Assembly (NCBI GenBank): GCA_023254135.1
Contig: JALQYL010000005.1
Location: 1-46,778 of the forward strand
Source: Ilumatobacteraceae bacterium
GTDB taxonomy: Bacteria; Actinomycetota; Acidimicrobiia; Acidimicrobiales; Ilumatobacteraceae
DNA: 46,778 nt
Reading direction: 5' to 3'
Under the pieces are notes generated by a model that did not search any database, was not told where the DNA came from, and worked only from the letters and a program-made list of their open reading frames with translations. Both the position numbers and the translations under genes were made by a program. Shown piece after piece: positions 15,479 to 23,719 of the stretch (position 1 is the stretch's first letter; each line of letters starts with the position of its first letter).

Positions 15479-17001
15479 GCGCTCGTGCCACCTTGTGCGC
15501 GTCGCTGTGTCATGCGTTCTGCAGCGGGAATCGTGGCCAGCAAACCCTTGGCCTTGTTCTGACATTCCAGATCCTCATCGGCTGGGTCACTGTCGGCAAC
15601 CACTCCAGCACCTGCCTGCAGGCTTGCAAACTTCGGGCCAACGAACATGGTGCGGATGGCAATGGCCGTATCAAGATTGCCCGAGAAGTCCACGTACCCC
15701 ACCACACCGGCGTACGGACCACGCTTCACGGGTTCGAGTTCATCGATGATTTCCATGGCGCGCACTTTTGGTGCGCCACTGAGTGTTCCGGCAGGAAAAG
15801 TTGCTCGCAATACATCGATGGGGCTGAGACCCTCGCGCAGATCACCCGATACTTGCGATGTGAGATGCATGACATGGCTGTATCGCTCGAGGGTCATGAG
15901 TTCGTCCATGGTGACCGTTCCGTACTTTGCAACGCGGCCCACATCGTTACGCGCAAGGTCGATGAGCATGACGTGCTCGGCAATTTCCTTGGGGTTTTCG
16001 CGCAACTCCGCTTCCATACGACGATCGTGTTCATCGGTTTCGCCGCGCTTGCGAGTGCCCGCAATGGGGCGGGAAATAACACGACCATTCACCAACTTCA
16101 CCATCGGCTCAGGTGAACCACCCACAATGGTGAGGTCGGGTTGGCGCACGAAATACATGTATGGGCTGGGGTTTACTTGACGCAACACTCGATACACGTC
16201 GAACGGGTCGGCCGTGAGATCCAGGTCAAACCGTTGCGAAAGCACCACTTGGAAGATGTCTCCGGCGCGAATGTATTCCTTCGCTACTTCCACGGCATCT
16301 TGGAATTGACCGTTCGGCATTGACGAACGTACGGATGGCAAGGCTTCACCGGCAATGGGCGGTTCCACTGCGGTGTAGGCAAGAGGTCGTGCCAAGTCGG
16401 CAACTGCGCCATGCACACGTTCCACGGCTTGGTCATATGCAATGCCCACTTCTTCCGTCGTGAGTCCGGCAACAGGAACGCTCTCCAACATGTACACGCG
16501 TTGACGCCAGTGGTCGAATGCAGCGAGCGAGCCAATGATGCTGATGGTGGCATCGGGAAGGTCGCGATCATCGTGCGGCACGTTGGGCAGATGCTCCACC
16601 TCTCGCACCACGTCATAACCGAGATGACCCATGAGTCCGCCTTGAAGTGGAGGAAGATCGGGCAACAATGGCGCGCGATAGATGCGCAGCAGCTCTTCCA
16701 TGGCCGCCAACATGCCCTTGTCCAACGGAACACTGGCGGGCACTTCACCCGTGGTGGTGATGACACCGTTGCGCAACGTGAGAGTGCCCCGCGGGTTACG
16801 ACCCACGAAGGAATAACGACTCCAACGTTCGCCGTGCTCCACGGACTCCAACAAGAAACCGTTTCCGTCACCCACCAGTTTTATGTAGGCGGCTACGGGA
16901 GTTTCTAAGTCGGCAAGAATTTGCGTCCACACCGGCACAACGGTGTGTTGTTGTGCGAGCGCGATGAATTCCTCGCGCGACGGAGTGATTGCCGTTGTCA
17001 T
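15475..17001 (-). CDS. trpE: Anthranilate synthase component I
   Basis: A 508-aa chorismate-using enzyme that, with the TrpG amidotransferase (not in the window), makes anthranilate, the first step of tryptophan synthesis. The N-terminal domain keeps the LLES tryptophan-feedback motif (residues 50-53). The catalytic domain has GDIFQVVLSQRF, PSPYMYF, the RPIAGTRKRG motif, AEHVMLIDLARND and GTLSGAPK. Full length. The gene starts 3 nt after the hisI stop, and no leader-peptide attenuator can fit between them. Regulation would therefore be by enzyme feedback or by a promoter upstream of hisI. Ends in an ATGA overlap with ygfZ. Confidence 0.96.
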   Translation of the reverse strand: MTTAITPSREEFIALAQQHTVVPVWTQILADLETPVAAYIKLVGDGNGFLLESVEHGERWSRYSFVGRNPRGTLTLRNGVITTTGEVPASVPLDKGMLAAMEELLRIYRAPLLPDLPPLQGGLMGHLGYDVVREVEHLPNVPHDDRDLPDATISIIGSLAAFDHWRQRVYMLESVPVAGLTTEEVGIAYDQAVERVHGAVADLARPLAYTAVEPPIAGEALPSVRSSMPNGQFQDAVEVAKEYIRAGDIFQVVLSQRFDLDLTADPFDVYRVLRQVNPSPYMYFVRQPDLTIVGGSPEPMVKLVNGRVISRPIAGTRKRGETDEHDRRMEAELRENPKEIAEHVMLIDLARNDVGRVAKYGTVTMDELMTLERYSHVMHLTSQVSGDLREGLSPIDVLRATFPAGTLSGAPKVRAMEIIDELEPVKRGPYAGVVGYVDFSGNLDTAIAIRTMFVGPKFASLQAGAGVVADSDPADEDLECQNKAKGLLATIPAAERMTQRRAQGGTSA

Positions 17002-17004
17002 GTT

Positions 17005-17394
17005 CTATTGCCCACCGAAGGCGCGATAGAAGCACGAACGCTCGCCCGTGTGGCACGCGCCCTTTCCTTCTTGCTCCACCTTGAACAACAACGTGTCGCC
17101 GTCACAGTCGTAGTACGCCTCGCGAACGAATTGGCGGTCACCACTGGTATCGCCCTTGCGCCACAGTTCAGAACGGCTTCGGCTGAAGTACACCATGCGA
17201 CCTTCAGCAAATGTCATGGACAACGACTCTGCGTTCATCCAGGCCATCATCAGAATGTCGCCCGTTTCTACACACTGCGCGATGGCAGGCACCAAACCGT
17301 CGGCGTTGTACTTCACGGCTGCCAACTCCTGGGGCGACGCCACAATGATTCGACCCACGGGGGTATTGGACGGGTCTTTTGCGTCTGCGCTCAC
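17005..17394 (-). CDS. hisI: Phosphoribosyl-AMP cyclohydrolase
   Basis: A 129-aa zinc/Mg-dependent enzyme opening the purine ring of PR-AMP in histidine synthesis. Seen: [23 protein letters not shown], the DCDGDTLL metal-binding motif and the [11 protein letters not shown] Cys cluster. The PR-ATP pyrophosphatase (HisE) domain is absent, as usual in actinobacteria. I choose GTG 17394 because TACCGT ends 7 nt upstream; a GTG at 17418 would add eight residues and run through that promoter. It is the first gene of hisI-trpE-ygfZ. The gene is separated from hisF by a plus-strand hydrolase gene. Confidence 0.92.
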   Translation of the reverse strand: MSADAKDPSNTPVGRIIVASPQELAAVKYNADGLVPAIAQCVETGDILMMAWMNAESLSMTFAEGRMVYFSRSRSELWRKGDTSGDRQFVREAYYDCDGDTLLFKVEQEGKGACHTGERSCFYRAFGGQ

Positions 17395-17401
17395 CGCATT
17401 C

Positions 17402-17411
17402 ACGGTACCGT
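17402..17411. promoter_or_regulatory. Palindromic double -10 ACGGTACCGT between hisI and hydrolase
   Basis: A perfect 10-bp palindrome gives TACCGT on each strand: 7 nt before the hisI GTG (17394) and 8 nt before the hydrolase GTG (17420). The two hexamers share the central TA, so only one polymerase can occupy the site at a time. Confidence 0.6.
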
Positions 17412-17419
17412 CTTGCACC

Positions 17420-18046
17420 GTGGGAGTGGAAACCGTTTATCTCGACACCATTGACGGCATTCAAATTGAGGCCGATGTCATTCGAACCGACACATATCCG
17501 GCGAAAGCTGTGGTGATTATCGGTCATCCACACCCGCTGCACGGCGGCGATCGATTCAACCCCGTGGTACGTGCCATGCAAGAGGCCGCCGCCAGCCATG
17601 GATGTCATTCCATTGCGGTTGACTTCCGCGGCGTGAACAACTCGGGAGGCGTGCACGACGACGGCGACTCTGAACGTCTTGACCTGGCGGCCGCGTGCGA
17701 ACTGGCCGAGATGATCGAACCCGAATGTCCCATCATCATGACGGGATACTCCTTTGGCTCCATGGTGGCATTGAATGTCACCAACCCATGGATTGCTGCG
17801 TGGATTGCCGTTGCTCCCCCGTTACCGCTCATGAAGTCCACGCCTCTTGCGGCACAGAATTCTCGACCAAAAATTCTGATTGCACCCGAGCACGATCAAT
17901 TCACCGATCCCACGGCTCTACGCGCGGCAACTTCTTCTTGGACGAACACAGTGATTGTGGAATTGCCTCACGTCGACCACTTCATTGCAATGGGTGCATT
18001 GGCTGCGTGCAAGAACGCACTGAACTCCGTGTTGGGTCAGATGTAA
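17420..18046 (+). CDS. Alpha/beta hydrolase
   Basis: A 208-aa serine hydrolase of the small alpha/beta fold type. It has an oxyanion-region [10 protein letters not shown], a nucleophile elbow TGYSFGS (Ser in G-x-S-x-G form), a late acidic residue (EHDQFTDP) and the catalytic His in LPHVDHFI. The GHPHP/GYSFGS pattern resembles the YtfL/COG2945 dienelactone-like hydrolases. Substrate unknown. Start GTG 17420 or GTG 17426; the first fits the TACCGT element 8 nt upstream. It sits on the plus strand inside an otherwise minus-strand his/trp block, and its stop abuts the hisF stop with no gap. Confidence 0.85.
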   Translation: MGVETVYLDTIDGIQIEADVIRTDTYPAKAVVIIGHPHPLHGGDRFNPVVRAMQEAAASHGCHSIAVDFRGVNNSGGVHDDGDSERLDLAAACELAEMIEPECPIIMTGYSFGSMVALNVTNPWIAAWIAVAPPLPLMKSTPLAAQNSRPKILIAPEHDQFTDPTALRAATSSWTNTVIVELPHVDHFIAMGALAACKNALNSVLGQM

Positions 18047-18823
18047 CTAGGCAACTGGTCGCACGCGAATACCACGTGCGGTCATTTCTTCTTTTGCTTC
18101 GGCAATGGTGTGCTCACCGAAGTGGAAGATGGACGCGGCCAATACTCCCGTGGCGCCGCCTTCGGTGACTCCGTCGGCCAAGTGGGACAACGTTCCCACA
18201 CCACCGCTTGCAATGACAGGAACACCCACGGCCGATGACACGGCGCGCGTGAGTGCGAGATCGAAACCGTCGCGTGTGCCATCTCTATCCATGGAAGTAA
18301 GGAGTATTTCGCCTGCACCCATCGACACGATTTTTTCGGCCCATGCAACGGCGTTCAATTCGGTTCGGGTGCGTCCTCCGTGCAGGTACACCAGCCAAGA
18401 CTGTGTGTCGCCATCCCACTTAGCATCGATTGCACAAACCACGCATTGAGCGCCGAATTCTGCCGCAATGTCGGACACAAGTTCGGGGCGTTGCACTGCT
18501 GACGTATTCACACTGATCTTGTCGGCGCCAGCTCGCAACAATGTGCGGGCATCGCTGACCTCACGGATACCACCACCAACGGTAAACGGAATGAACACTT
18601 CTTCGGCCGTGCGCGAGACGACGTCGACCATGGTGTCGCGACCATCACTTGATGCGGTGATATCGAGAAACACCAATTCGTCGGCACCTTGCTGGTCATA
18701 TTTTGCGGCGAGTTCCACCGGATCTCCCGCATCACGCAGGTCGACGAAGTTCACGCCCTTCACGACTCGACCATTCGTGACGTCGAGGCACGGAATCACA
18801 CGCGCGACAATGTCGGTGTTCAC
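18047..18823 (-). CDS. hisF: Imidazole glycerol phosphate synthase cyclase subunit
   Basis: A 258-aa TIM barrel that closes the imidazole ring of IGP using ammonia from HisH. The catalytic Asp14 is in IPCLDV and Asp133 in CAIDAK; the phosphate-binding glycine loops are FTVGGGI and IASGGVG. Start GTG 18823 overlaps TGA at 18820-18822, which is the end of the ancestral hisA frame. This GTGA coupling is evidence that hisA originally read through to that point. Confidence 0.97.
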   Translation of the reverse strand: MNTDIVARVIPCLDVTNGRVVKGVNFVDLRDAGDPVELAAKYDQQGADELVFLDITASSDGRDTMVDVVSRTAEEVFIPFTVGGGIREVSDARTLLRAGADKISVNTSAVQRPELVSDIAAEFGAQCVVCAIDAKWDGDTQSWLVYLHGGRTRTELNAVAWAEKIVSMGAGEILLTSMDRDGTRDGFDLALTRAVSSAVGVPVIASGGVGTLSHLADGVTEGGATGVLAASIFHFGEHTIAEAKEEMTARGIRVRPVA

Positions 18824-19508
18824 TTCAGCACCGCCAATGCCTCAGCCACGGTGAACTTGGCCTCATAGATGGCTTTGCCCACAATCACCCCATCAAGGCC
18901 GACAACCGTGGCAAGTTCCTGTAGGTGCGCAAGAGAGCCGACACCTTCGTGGCGCGAGACGCTTCTGCCAAACCCTGGACATCTGGCCCCGTGAGCATGC
19001 CGTCACGAGAAATATCGGTGATGATGAAGGCAGATGCAAGCGGGAATGCCTGCAACAAATCGATGACGCGCTCGCCCGATGATTGCGTCCAACCGTGAGT
19101 GGCAGCAATACCCTCGCGATGATCCAGCCCGACGGCCACATTGATGAACCGTGCCACTTCGTCGACCAATGTTGGTTCAGCGACGGCGGCGGATCCCATC
19201 ACCACTCGAGAGACGCCTGCATCTGCCAGGGCATCCGCGTCAGCGACAGTGCGTACTCCGCCACCTACCTGCAGCGAGGCGCGGCCTTCAAGTGCACGGG
19301 CCACGTTGGCGATGATGGGGCGATTGACGGGTTCTGCGCTCTTGGCGGCATCCAGGTCCACCATGTGCACCCACGTGGCGCCCTGTTCAACGAATGACAA
19401 CGCGACAGCAACGGGGTCGTCTCCGTACACGGTGCTGTCGTCGTATTCGCCTTGGCGCAAACGCACCACTTTTCCACCCAACAAGTCGATGGCTGGATAC
19501 AGATTCAT
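18820..19508 (-). pseudogene. hisA: hisA (PRFAR isomerase; possibly PriA-type) broken by a ~22-nt deletion
   Basis: The first 189 codons encode a normal HisA barrel: Asp8 in PAIDLLGG, phosphate loop VGGGVRT, Asp129, and ITDISRDGMLTGPD. After SRATKV the frame shifts and ends at 18885 with an unrelated tail. In another frame the true C-terminus continues: GVGSLAHLQELATVVGLDG, then the GKAIYE segment and VAEALAVLK, ending at TGA 18820 in GTGA overlap with hisF. The family sequence PVIASGG, the second phosphate-binding loop, is missing at the junction (about 18940-18950). Family spacing implies loss of 22 nt, flanked by short GTG homology. As written the product should be inactive. It may be a real mutation in one strain or an assembly fault. 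In actinobacteria HisA can also do the TrpF step. Confidence 0.88.
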
Positions 19509-20131
19509 GATGCGCTCGCTTCGTTCACGAAATTCTTCAACAGAGCAAGACCCGCCTGAGCAGACTTCTCCGGGTGGAATTGAGTGGCAAAAACATTGCC
19601 GCGTCGGAAAGCAACGTTGAGCGTTTCTCCATACTTCACCGTGGCCACCACGTCTTCGTCATGCGTGGGCACGCCATGGAATGAATGGACGAAATACATC
19701 CAGGGGTGCTCGCCCAGTCCGGCCAACAACGGGTCTTCACGACGCACTGTGAGTTGGTTCCACTGCATCTGTGGGCGCTGCACGGAATCCGGAATCCATT
19801 GCACCGTGCCGGGAATAACGCCGAGCCCACGTGCACGTGCGTCTTCTTCGCTGCTGTCAAACAACATTTGCATTCCCACACAGATGCCAAGAAAGGGTTT
19901 CCCACTCTCCACGACGTGGTGCACCACGGATTCCAATCCACTGGCACGCAATGAATCCATGCACGCACCAAAGGCACCAACACCAGGCAACACCACGGCG
20001 TCCGCGGAAGAGGCCACGGAGGCATCAGCTGTGAGTTCGGCTCGTGCACCGACATGTTCCAACGCTTTTTGAGCGGATCGAAGATTGCCAATGCCGTAAT
20101 CAAGCACGGCAATGCGGGGACCAGAGGTCAC
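19505..20131 (-). CDS. hisH: Imidazole glycerol phosphate synthase glutaminase subunit
   Basis: A 208-aa class-I glutamine amidotransferase feeding ammonia to HisF. The catalytic triad Cys84 (GICVGMQ), His186 and Glu188 (FHPEKS) is complete. Other family marks are DYGIGNL at the N-terminus and PGVGAF. The start GTG 20131 overlaps the hisB stop as GTGA, and the stop overlaps the hisA start as ATGA. The whole hisB-H-A-F run is thus translationally coupled. Confidence 0.97.
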   Translation of the reverse strand: MTSGPRIAVLDYGIGNLRSAQKALEHVGARAELTADASVASSADAVVLPGVGAFGACMDSLRASGLESVVHHVVESGKPFLGICVGMQMLFDSSEEDARARGLGVIPGTVQWIPDSVQRPQMQWNQLTVRREDPLLAGLGEHPWMYFVHSFHGVPTHDEDVVATVKYGETLNVAFRRGNVFATQFHPEKSAQAGLALLKNFVNEASAS

Positions 20132-20721
20132 GAAAGAACACCCTTGGTGGACGGAACTGACGTTGACTCCACGCGCACTGCATCACGCAAACAACGAGCA
20201 AGACCCTTGAATGCTGCCTCGATGATGTGGTGCACGTTGCGACCAGCCTTCAAGTTCACGTGCAAGGTCATCAGCGCAGATGTAGCTAGCGACGCAATGG
20301 CATGTTCGGCCAGCGATGGATCAAAAGCAGGATTACCCAGTGGCAAGCATTCGGGCATTTCAACGTTCCATGCCACAAACGGACGACCACTGAGGTCAAG
20401 AGAGATTTCCACCAATGCTTCATCGAGCGGGAAAGATCCACTGGCAAAACGACGAACACCAGCCTTGTTGCCCAACGCTTCATGCAACGCTTCACCCACA
20501 CAAATGGCCACGTCTTCCACGGTGTGGTGGGTATCGATGTGTAAATCTCCGGTTGCCGCAATGGTGAGGTTGAATCCGCCATGACGCGCCAATTGCTCGA
20601 GCATGTGGTCATAGAAAGGAATGCCGGTGGAGATATTGGCCACTCCGGCGCCATCGAGGTCGATGGACACCTCAATGCTTGTCTCTTTGGTATTGCGGGA
20701 AACCTGGGCTGTACGTGCCAT
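20128..20721 (-). CDS. hisB: Imidazoleglycerol-phosphate dehydratase
   Basis: A 197-aa Mn2+ enzyme of histidine synthesis, the monofunctional form without a histidinol-phosphatase domain. The His-rich metal motifs are FYDHMLEQLARHG, DTHHTVEDV and AGRNVHHIIEAAFK. The start at ATG 20721 is 71 bp downstream of hisC. Unlike the other his genes it is not overlapped, and a 16-bp inverted repeat lies upstream. GAGAAT 6 nt before the ATG is a weak -10 candidate. Confidence 0.97.
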   Translation of the reverse strand: MARTAQVSRNTKETSIEVSIDLDGAGVANISTGIPFYDHMLEQLARHGGFNLTIAATGDLHIDTHHTVEDVAICVGEALHEALGNKAGVRRFASGSFPLDEALVEISLDLSGRPFVAWNVEMPECLPLGNPAFDPSLAEHAIASLATSALMTLHVNLKAGRNVHHIIEAAFKGLARCLRDAVRVESTSVPSTKGVLS

Positions 20722-20759
20722 GTACCCATTCTCGCCGCTTACCCGAGGTTCACCGACGG

Positions 20760-20775
20760 CAATTTCGTGAAATTG
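20760..20775. repeat. Inverted repeat CAATTTC-GT-GAAATTG between hisC and hisB
   Basis: 7-bp perfect arms and a 2-nt spacer lie 39-54 bp upstream of hisB in the only sizeable gap of the his operon. A repressor operator or a transcript hairpin at an internal promoter is plausible. No T-tract follows. Confidence 0.45.
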
Positions 20776-20792
20776 GCGTTTCGGGTGTCAAA

Positions 20793-21857
20793 TTATTCGG
20801 CGAGAGCCACCGCAAGAGCAGCCAAGAAGGCCGAATTCTCCGCTTCGGTGCCCACCGTGACACGCAAACATCCTTCGAGTCGGGGCCATGAACTGCAATC
20901 TCTCACCAGAACGCCCTGCCTGAGAAGCGAAGCCCATACGTTCTTGGCATCTGCATCGGTGGTGCGGAACAACACGAAGTTGGACCCACTGGGCCATACA
21001 TGCACACCCAGGTCCCGCATTGTGCTTTCGATACGTCCGCGTTCCGACTTGATGATGGCGACGCGTTGTTCCATTTCTGCGGTGTATTGAAGAGCGGCAA
21101 TGGTTGCTGCTTGTTTGAAGGCGTCCAGGTGGTACGGCAACGACGCAATGCGGAGGTCGTTGATGAACCACGTTGGGCCCACCACGTACCCCACACGCAA
21201 AGCAGCCATGGAGAGTGTCTTTGAGAACGTGCGGGTGACCGCAATGGGCTTGTCTTCTGACACCAGTTCCATCGCCGACCAGTCGGCAAATTCGGCATAT
21301 GCCTCGTCGACCACCACGATTCCGCTGGCAACTTCCAACAACGCTTCGAGATTCTCCCGTGGCTCTACAAGCCCTGTGGGATTGTTCGGGTTGCACAAGA
21401 ACGTGACAGCCGGTGAATGACGCACCACCAATCGTTCAATCTCCATTGGATCAAGTGTGAGATCTGCGCGACGCTCCCCTTCCACCACTTCGGCACCAGT
21501 GACGCGCGCAATTTGCGCGTACATCTGATACGTGGGTTCAAAGGTTGCGACGGTGCGACCTGCACCGCCATAAGCCAAGAGAATGGTTTGAATCACTTCA
21601 TTCGAACCATTGGCAACAAACACCTGGTTCGGGTTCACTCCGTGACGTCGTGCGATTGCTTCGCACAATTCAGCAGCGGCACGGTCGGGATAACGATTCC
21701 AATCGATGGATTGCGCAATGGCGCCGATGGATTGCACCCAGTCTGTTGGTGGAGCAAACGGAGACTCATTTGTATTGAGACGCACCGGAACATCAACCTG
21801 CGGTGAGTGGTAGCCGCTCATCTCGCGAATCTGTTCACGGGGATTAAAACGAGTCAC
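20793..21857 (-). CDS. hisC: Histidinol-phosphate aminotransferase
   Basis: A 354-aa PLP enzyme of fold type I. It has LNTNESPF at the N-terminus, PNNPTG, the VVDEAYAEF motif (PLP-pyridine Asp and Tyr), Lys213 in TFSKTLSMAALRVGY (Schiff base), and the Arg of CLRVTVG (carboxylate binding). Start GTG 21857 has TAGGTT 6 nt upstream, so the hisC-hisF transcript may begin here. The 63-aa gene ends 27 bp upstream in the same orientation. Confidence 0.95.
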   Translation of the reverse strand: MTRFNPREQIREMSGYHSPQVDVPVRLNTNESPFAPPTDWVQSIGAIAQSIDWNRYPDRAAAELCEAIARRHGVNPNQVFVANGSNEVIQTILLAYGGAGRTVATFEPTYQMYAQIARVTGAEVVEGERRADLTLDPMEIERLVVRHSPAVTFLCNPNNPTGLVEPRENLEALLEVASGIVVVDEAYAEFADWSAMELVSEDKPIAVTRTFSKTLSMAALRVGYVVGPTWFINDLRIASLPYHLDAFKQAATIAALQYTAEMEQRVAIIKSERGRIESTMRDLGVHVWPSGSNFVLFRTTDADAKNVWASLLRQGVLVRDCSSWPRLEGCLRVTVGTEAENSAFLAALAVALAE

Positions 21858-21863
21858 AGTGAA

Positions 21864-21869
21864 AACCTA
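21864..21869 (-). promoter_or_regulatory. -10 element TAGGTT of hisC
   Basis: TAGGTT on the minus strand ends 6 nt before the hisC GTG (21857). Confidence 0.5.
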
Positions 21870-21884
21870 GTGAAAAAGGGTGGC

Positions 21885-22076
21885 TCAGCGAGAGAGCTTT
21901 TCAGCACGTATGAGCAAGCGCTCGGCAGAGAGCAATGCCCTCTCTGCTTCATACATGGCCGTGGCGAGGTCTTCGGTGTTCGGCCCGAGTGATTCAATGA
22001 GGCCCGATACACGCGAGCGGTAGCGACCAATGGCATCTGCGGCGGCGCCCAATTCGGCGTGGACAGTGGAACTCAT
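21885..22076 (-). CDS. Small helical protein, 63 aa
   Basis: I do not recognise a named family. The protein is almost entirely helix-forming, with heptad-like hydrophobic spacing (AAADAIGRYRSRVSGLI and AMYEAERALLSAERLLI), suggesting a helical hairpin or a coiled-coil dimer in the cytoplasm. Evidence that it is real: TAGCGT ends 7 nt before ATG 22076, and its orientation and spacing fit between nth and hisC. A function cannot be inferred. Confidence 0.65.
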   Translation of the reverse strand: MSSTVHAELGAAADAIGRYRSRVSGLIESLGPNTEDLATAMYEAERALLSAERLLIRAEKLSR

Positions 22077-22083
22077 GATGGGA

Positions 22084-22089
22084 ACGCTA
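22084..22089 (-). promoter_or_regulatory. -10 element TAGCGT of the 63-aa gene
   Basis: TAGCGT on the minus strand ends 7 nt before ATG 22076, in the 24 bp between this gene and the nth stop. Confidence 0.5.
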
Positions 22090-22100
22090 CTGGAACGTTC

Positions 22101-22763
22101 TTATTTCGACTTTGCCCGCGTCGGCATGTTGGATGACGGACAGATGTCTTCCAGCTCGCAGATATCGCATTTTGGTTTCTTCGCATCACACACACGACGT
22201 CCATGCAAGATGAGACGCAAGCTGAAGCGACCCCATTCTTTGGGTTCGATGAATCCGTTCAGCACCTTCTCCACCTTCACCGGATCTTCCTCGGTGGTGA
22301 GCCCGAGTCGGCGCGACAAACGGCCCACGTGGGTGTCGACCGCGAGTCCTGGCAAATCGAACACCACACTGCGCAACACGTTGCCTGTTTTTCTGCCGAC
22401 GCCAGGCAACGTGACCAGATCGTCAAGGTCGCTCGGAATCTCGCCGTTGAATCGTTCCACCACATTGCGACCCATGCCGATGAGATTCTTGGCCTTCGTT
22501 TGGAAGAAACCGGTGGAACGAATAATCGTTTCCAGTTCCACCACATTTGCATTCGCGAGCGCCTGGGGTGTGGGGTACTTCTTGAAAAGTTCGGGCGTCA
22601 CCATGTTCACACGGGCGTCGGTGCATTGTGCCGACAAAATGGTGGCTGCCAGCAACTCGTACGCATTGGAATGTGTGAGTTCACATTCGGCACCGGGGTA
22701 CAACACCGCCAAACGTGAGGCCACTTCTTTGGCTCGTCCTGCAGGTGTTCTCGGCTTTCCCAT
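22101..22763 (-). CDS. nth: Endonuclease III (DNA glycosylase/AP lyase)
   Basis: A 220-aa base-excision repair enzyme for oxidised pyrimidines. The helix-hairpin-helix LPGVGRKTG carries the catalytic Lys, the catalytic Asp is in LAVDTHVGR, and the C-terminal 4Fe-4S loop is C-x6-C-x2-C-x5-C. The start at ATG 22763 is chosen because TACCTT ends 7 nt upstream; an ATG 20 codons earlier lies inside the divergent mshD and would cross both promoters. Confidence 0.96.
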   Translation of the reverse strand: MGKPRTPAGRAKEVASRLAVLYPGAECELTHSNAYELLAATILSAQCTDARVNMVTPELFKKYPTPQALANANVVELETIIRSTGFFQTKAKNLIGMGRNVVERFNGEIPSDLDDLVTLPGVGRKTGNVLRSVVFDLPGLAVDTHVGRLSRRLGLTTEEDPVKVEKVLNGFIEPKEWGRFSLRLILHGRRVCDAKKPKCDICELEDICPSSNMPTRAKSK

Positions 22764-22770
22764 TCCCCCG

Positions 22771-22780
22771 AAGGTACCCT
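22771..22780. promoter_or_regulatory. Overlapping -10 elements for nth and mshD (shared TA)
   Basis: AAGGTACCCT gives TACCTT on the minus strand (7 nt before the nth ATG) and TACCCT on the plus strand (6 nt before the mshD GTG). The starts are 24 bp apart, the same distance as at 2154/2178. Confidence 0.6.
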
Positions 22781-22786
22781 GACCAC

Positions 22787-23719
22787 GTGCGTACCTTCGA
22801 AATTCGGCGTCAAATGGACGCATCGGCTCTCGATGAAGTGTCGCAACTCATCTCCGATGCCTGGCGAGCAGATGGCACACGCCCCCTCAATGATCATTTG
22901 TGGCTGGACCTTCGCGAGGGTGGCCGACAGGGATTCGCGGGCGTTATTGCTCGCGACGCGGGACACCAGCACATTTTGGCGTATTGCCAAATTTCCAAGG
23001 GCAATGAATCGTGGTCGCTCGACCTTGTTGTGCATCCGCATCATCGTTACGACACCATGGAACTCGCGCCCGAACTCATTCGCCAGGCCCTTGAAGTGGT
23101 GTCGTTGGAAGGTGGAGGTCACGTGCACTGGTGGGTGTTTGAGCCCAACAACATTCACCGTCAGTTGGCCACAGACGCACGCTTACGTCCTGGTCGTCGG
23201 CTGCTTCAGATGCGCCGACCACTTCCGTTGTCTGCCGACGAAAAGAACGAATTGCAGAACTTTCCCACCTCGCACTTTCGAGTGGGCGAAGATGAAGATG
23301 CATGGCTCGCAGTGAACAACGCTGCGTTTGCCTCGCATCCTGAACAAGGCGGATGGAGCAGACACACCATTGAATCGCGCGAACAAGAACCATGGTTCAA
23401 TGCTGAAGGATTTCGTATGCATTGGCTCAACAACGAGCTCGCTGGGTTCTGCTGGACAAAAGTGCACGCCGACCATCAACCACCACTGGGTGAGATTTAC
23501 GTCATTGCCATTCACCCCAGCATGAGCGGACATGGTCTCGGACGCAAAATGACTTTGGCGGGCCTCCATCACTTGGAATCACAAGGAATCACCACTGCAA
23601 TGTTGTATGTCGATGCCGACAATGCAGCCGCCGTTAGCGTGTATGAATCGTTGGGATTCTCCGCGCATCACAGTGAACACGCATTCGTGGGCGACATTCC
23701 ATCACACACATCATCATGA
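22787..23719 (+). CDS. mshD: Mycothiol synthase (two-GNAT acetyltransferase)
   Basis: A 310-aa protein with two tandem GNAT folds, the size and layout of MshD. MshD acetylates Cys-GlcN-Ins with acetyl-CoA in the last step of mycothiol synthesis, an actinobacterial thiol. The C-terminal domain has the acetyl-CoA loop IYVIAIHPSMSGHGLGRKM and the LYVDADNAAAVSVYESLGF strand-helix. The N-terminal GNAT (LDLVVHPHHRYDTMELAPEL) is degenerate, as in characterised MshD. GTG 22787 is supported by TACCCT 6 nt upstream. The stop overlaps rlmN (ATGA). Confidence 0.85.
   Translation: MRTFEIRRQMDASALDEVSQLISDAWRADGTRPLNDHLWLDLREGGRQGFAGVIARDAGHQHILAYCQISKGNESWSLDLVVHPHHRYDTMELAPELIRQALEVVSLEGGGHVHWWVFEPNNIHRQLATDARLRPGRRLLQMRRPLPLSADEKNELQNFPTSHFRVGEDEDAWLAVNNAAFASHPEQGGWSRHTIESREQEPWFNAEGFRMHWLNNELAGFCWTKVHADHQPPLGEIYVIAIHPSMSGHGLGRKMTLAGLHHLESQGITTAMLYVDADNAAAVSVYESLGFSAHHSEHAFVGDIPSHTSS

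Noticed and set aside
16870-17010. A trp attenuator or leader peptide upstream of trpE
   Set aside because: Only 3 nt separate hisI and trpE, with no room for a leader and no Trp-codon run.
18885-19508. Taking hisA as a complete 207-aa gene ending at 18885
   Set aside because: The last 18 or so codons have no HisA similarity, and the true C-terminus is readable in another frame up to a GTGA overlap with hisF.
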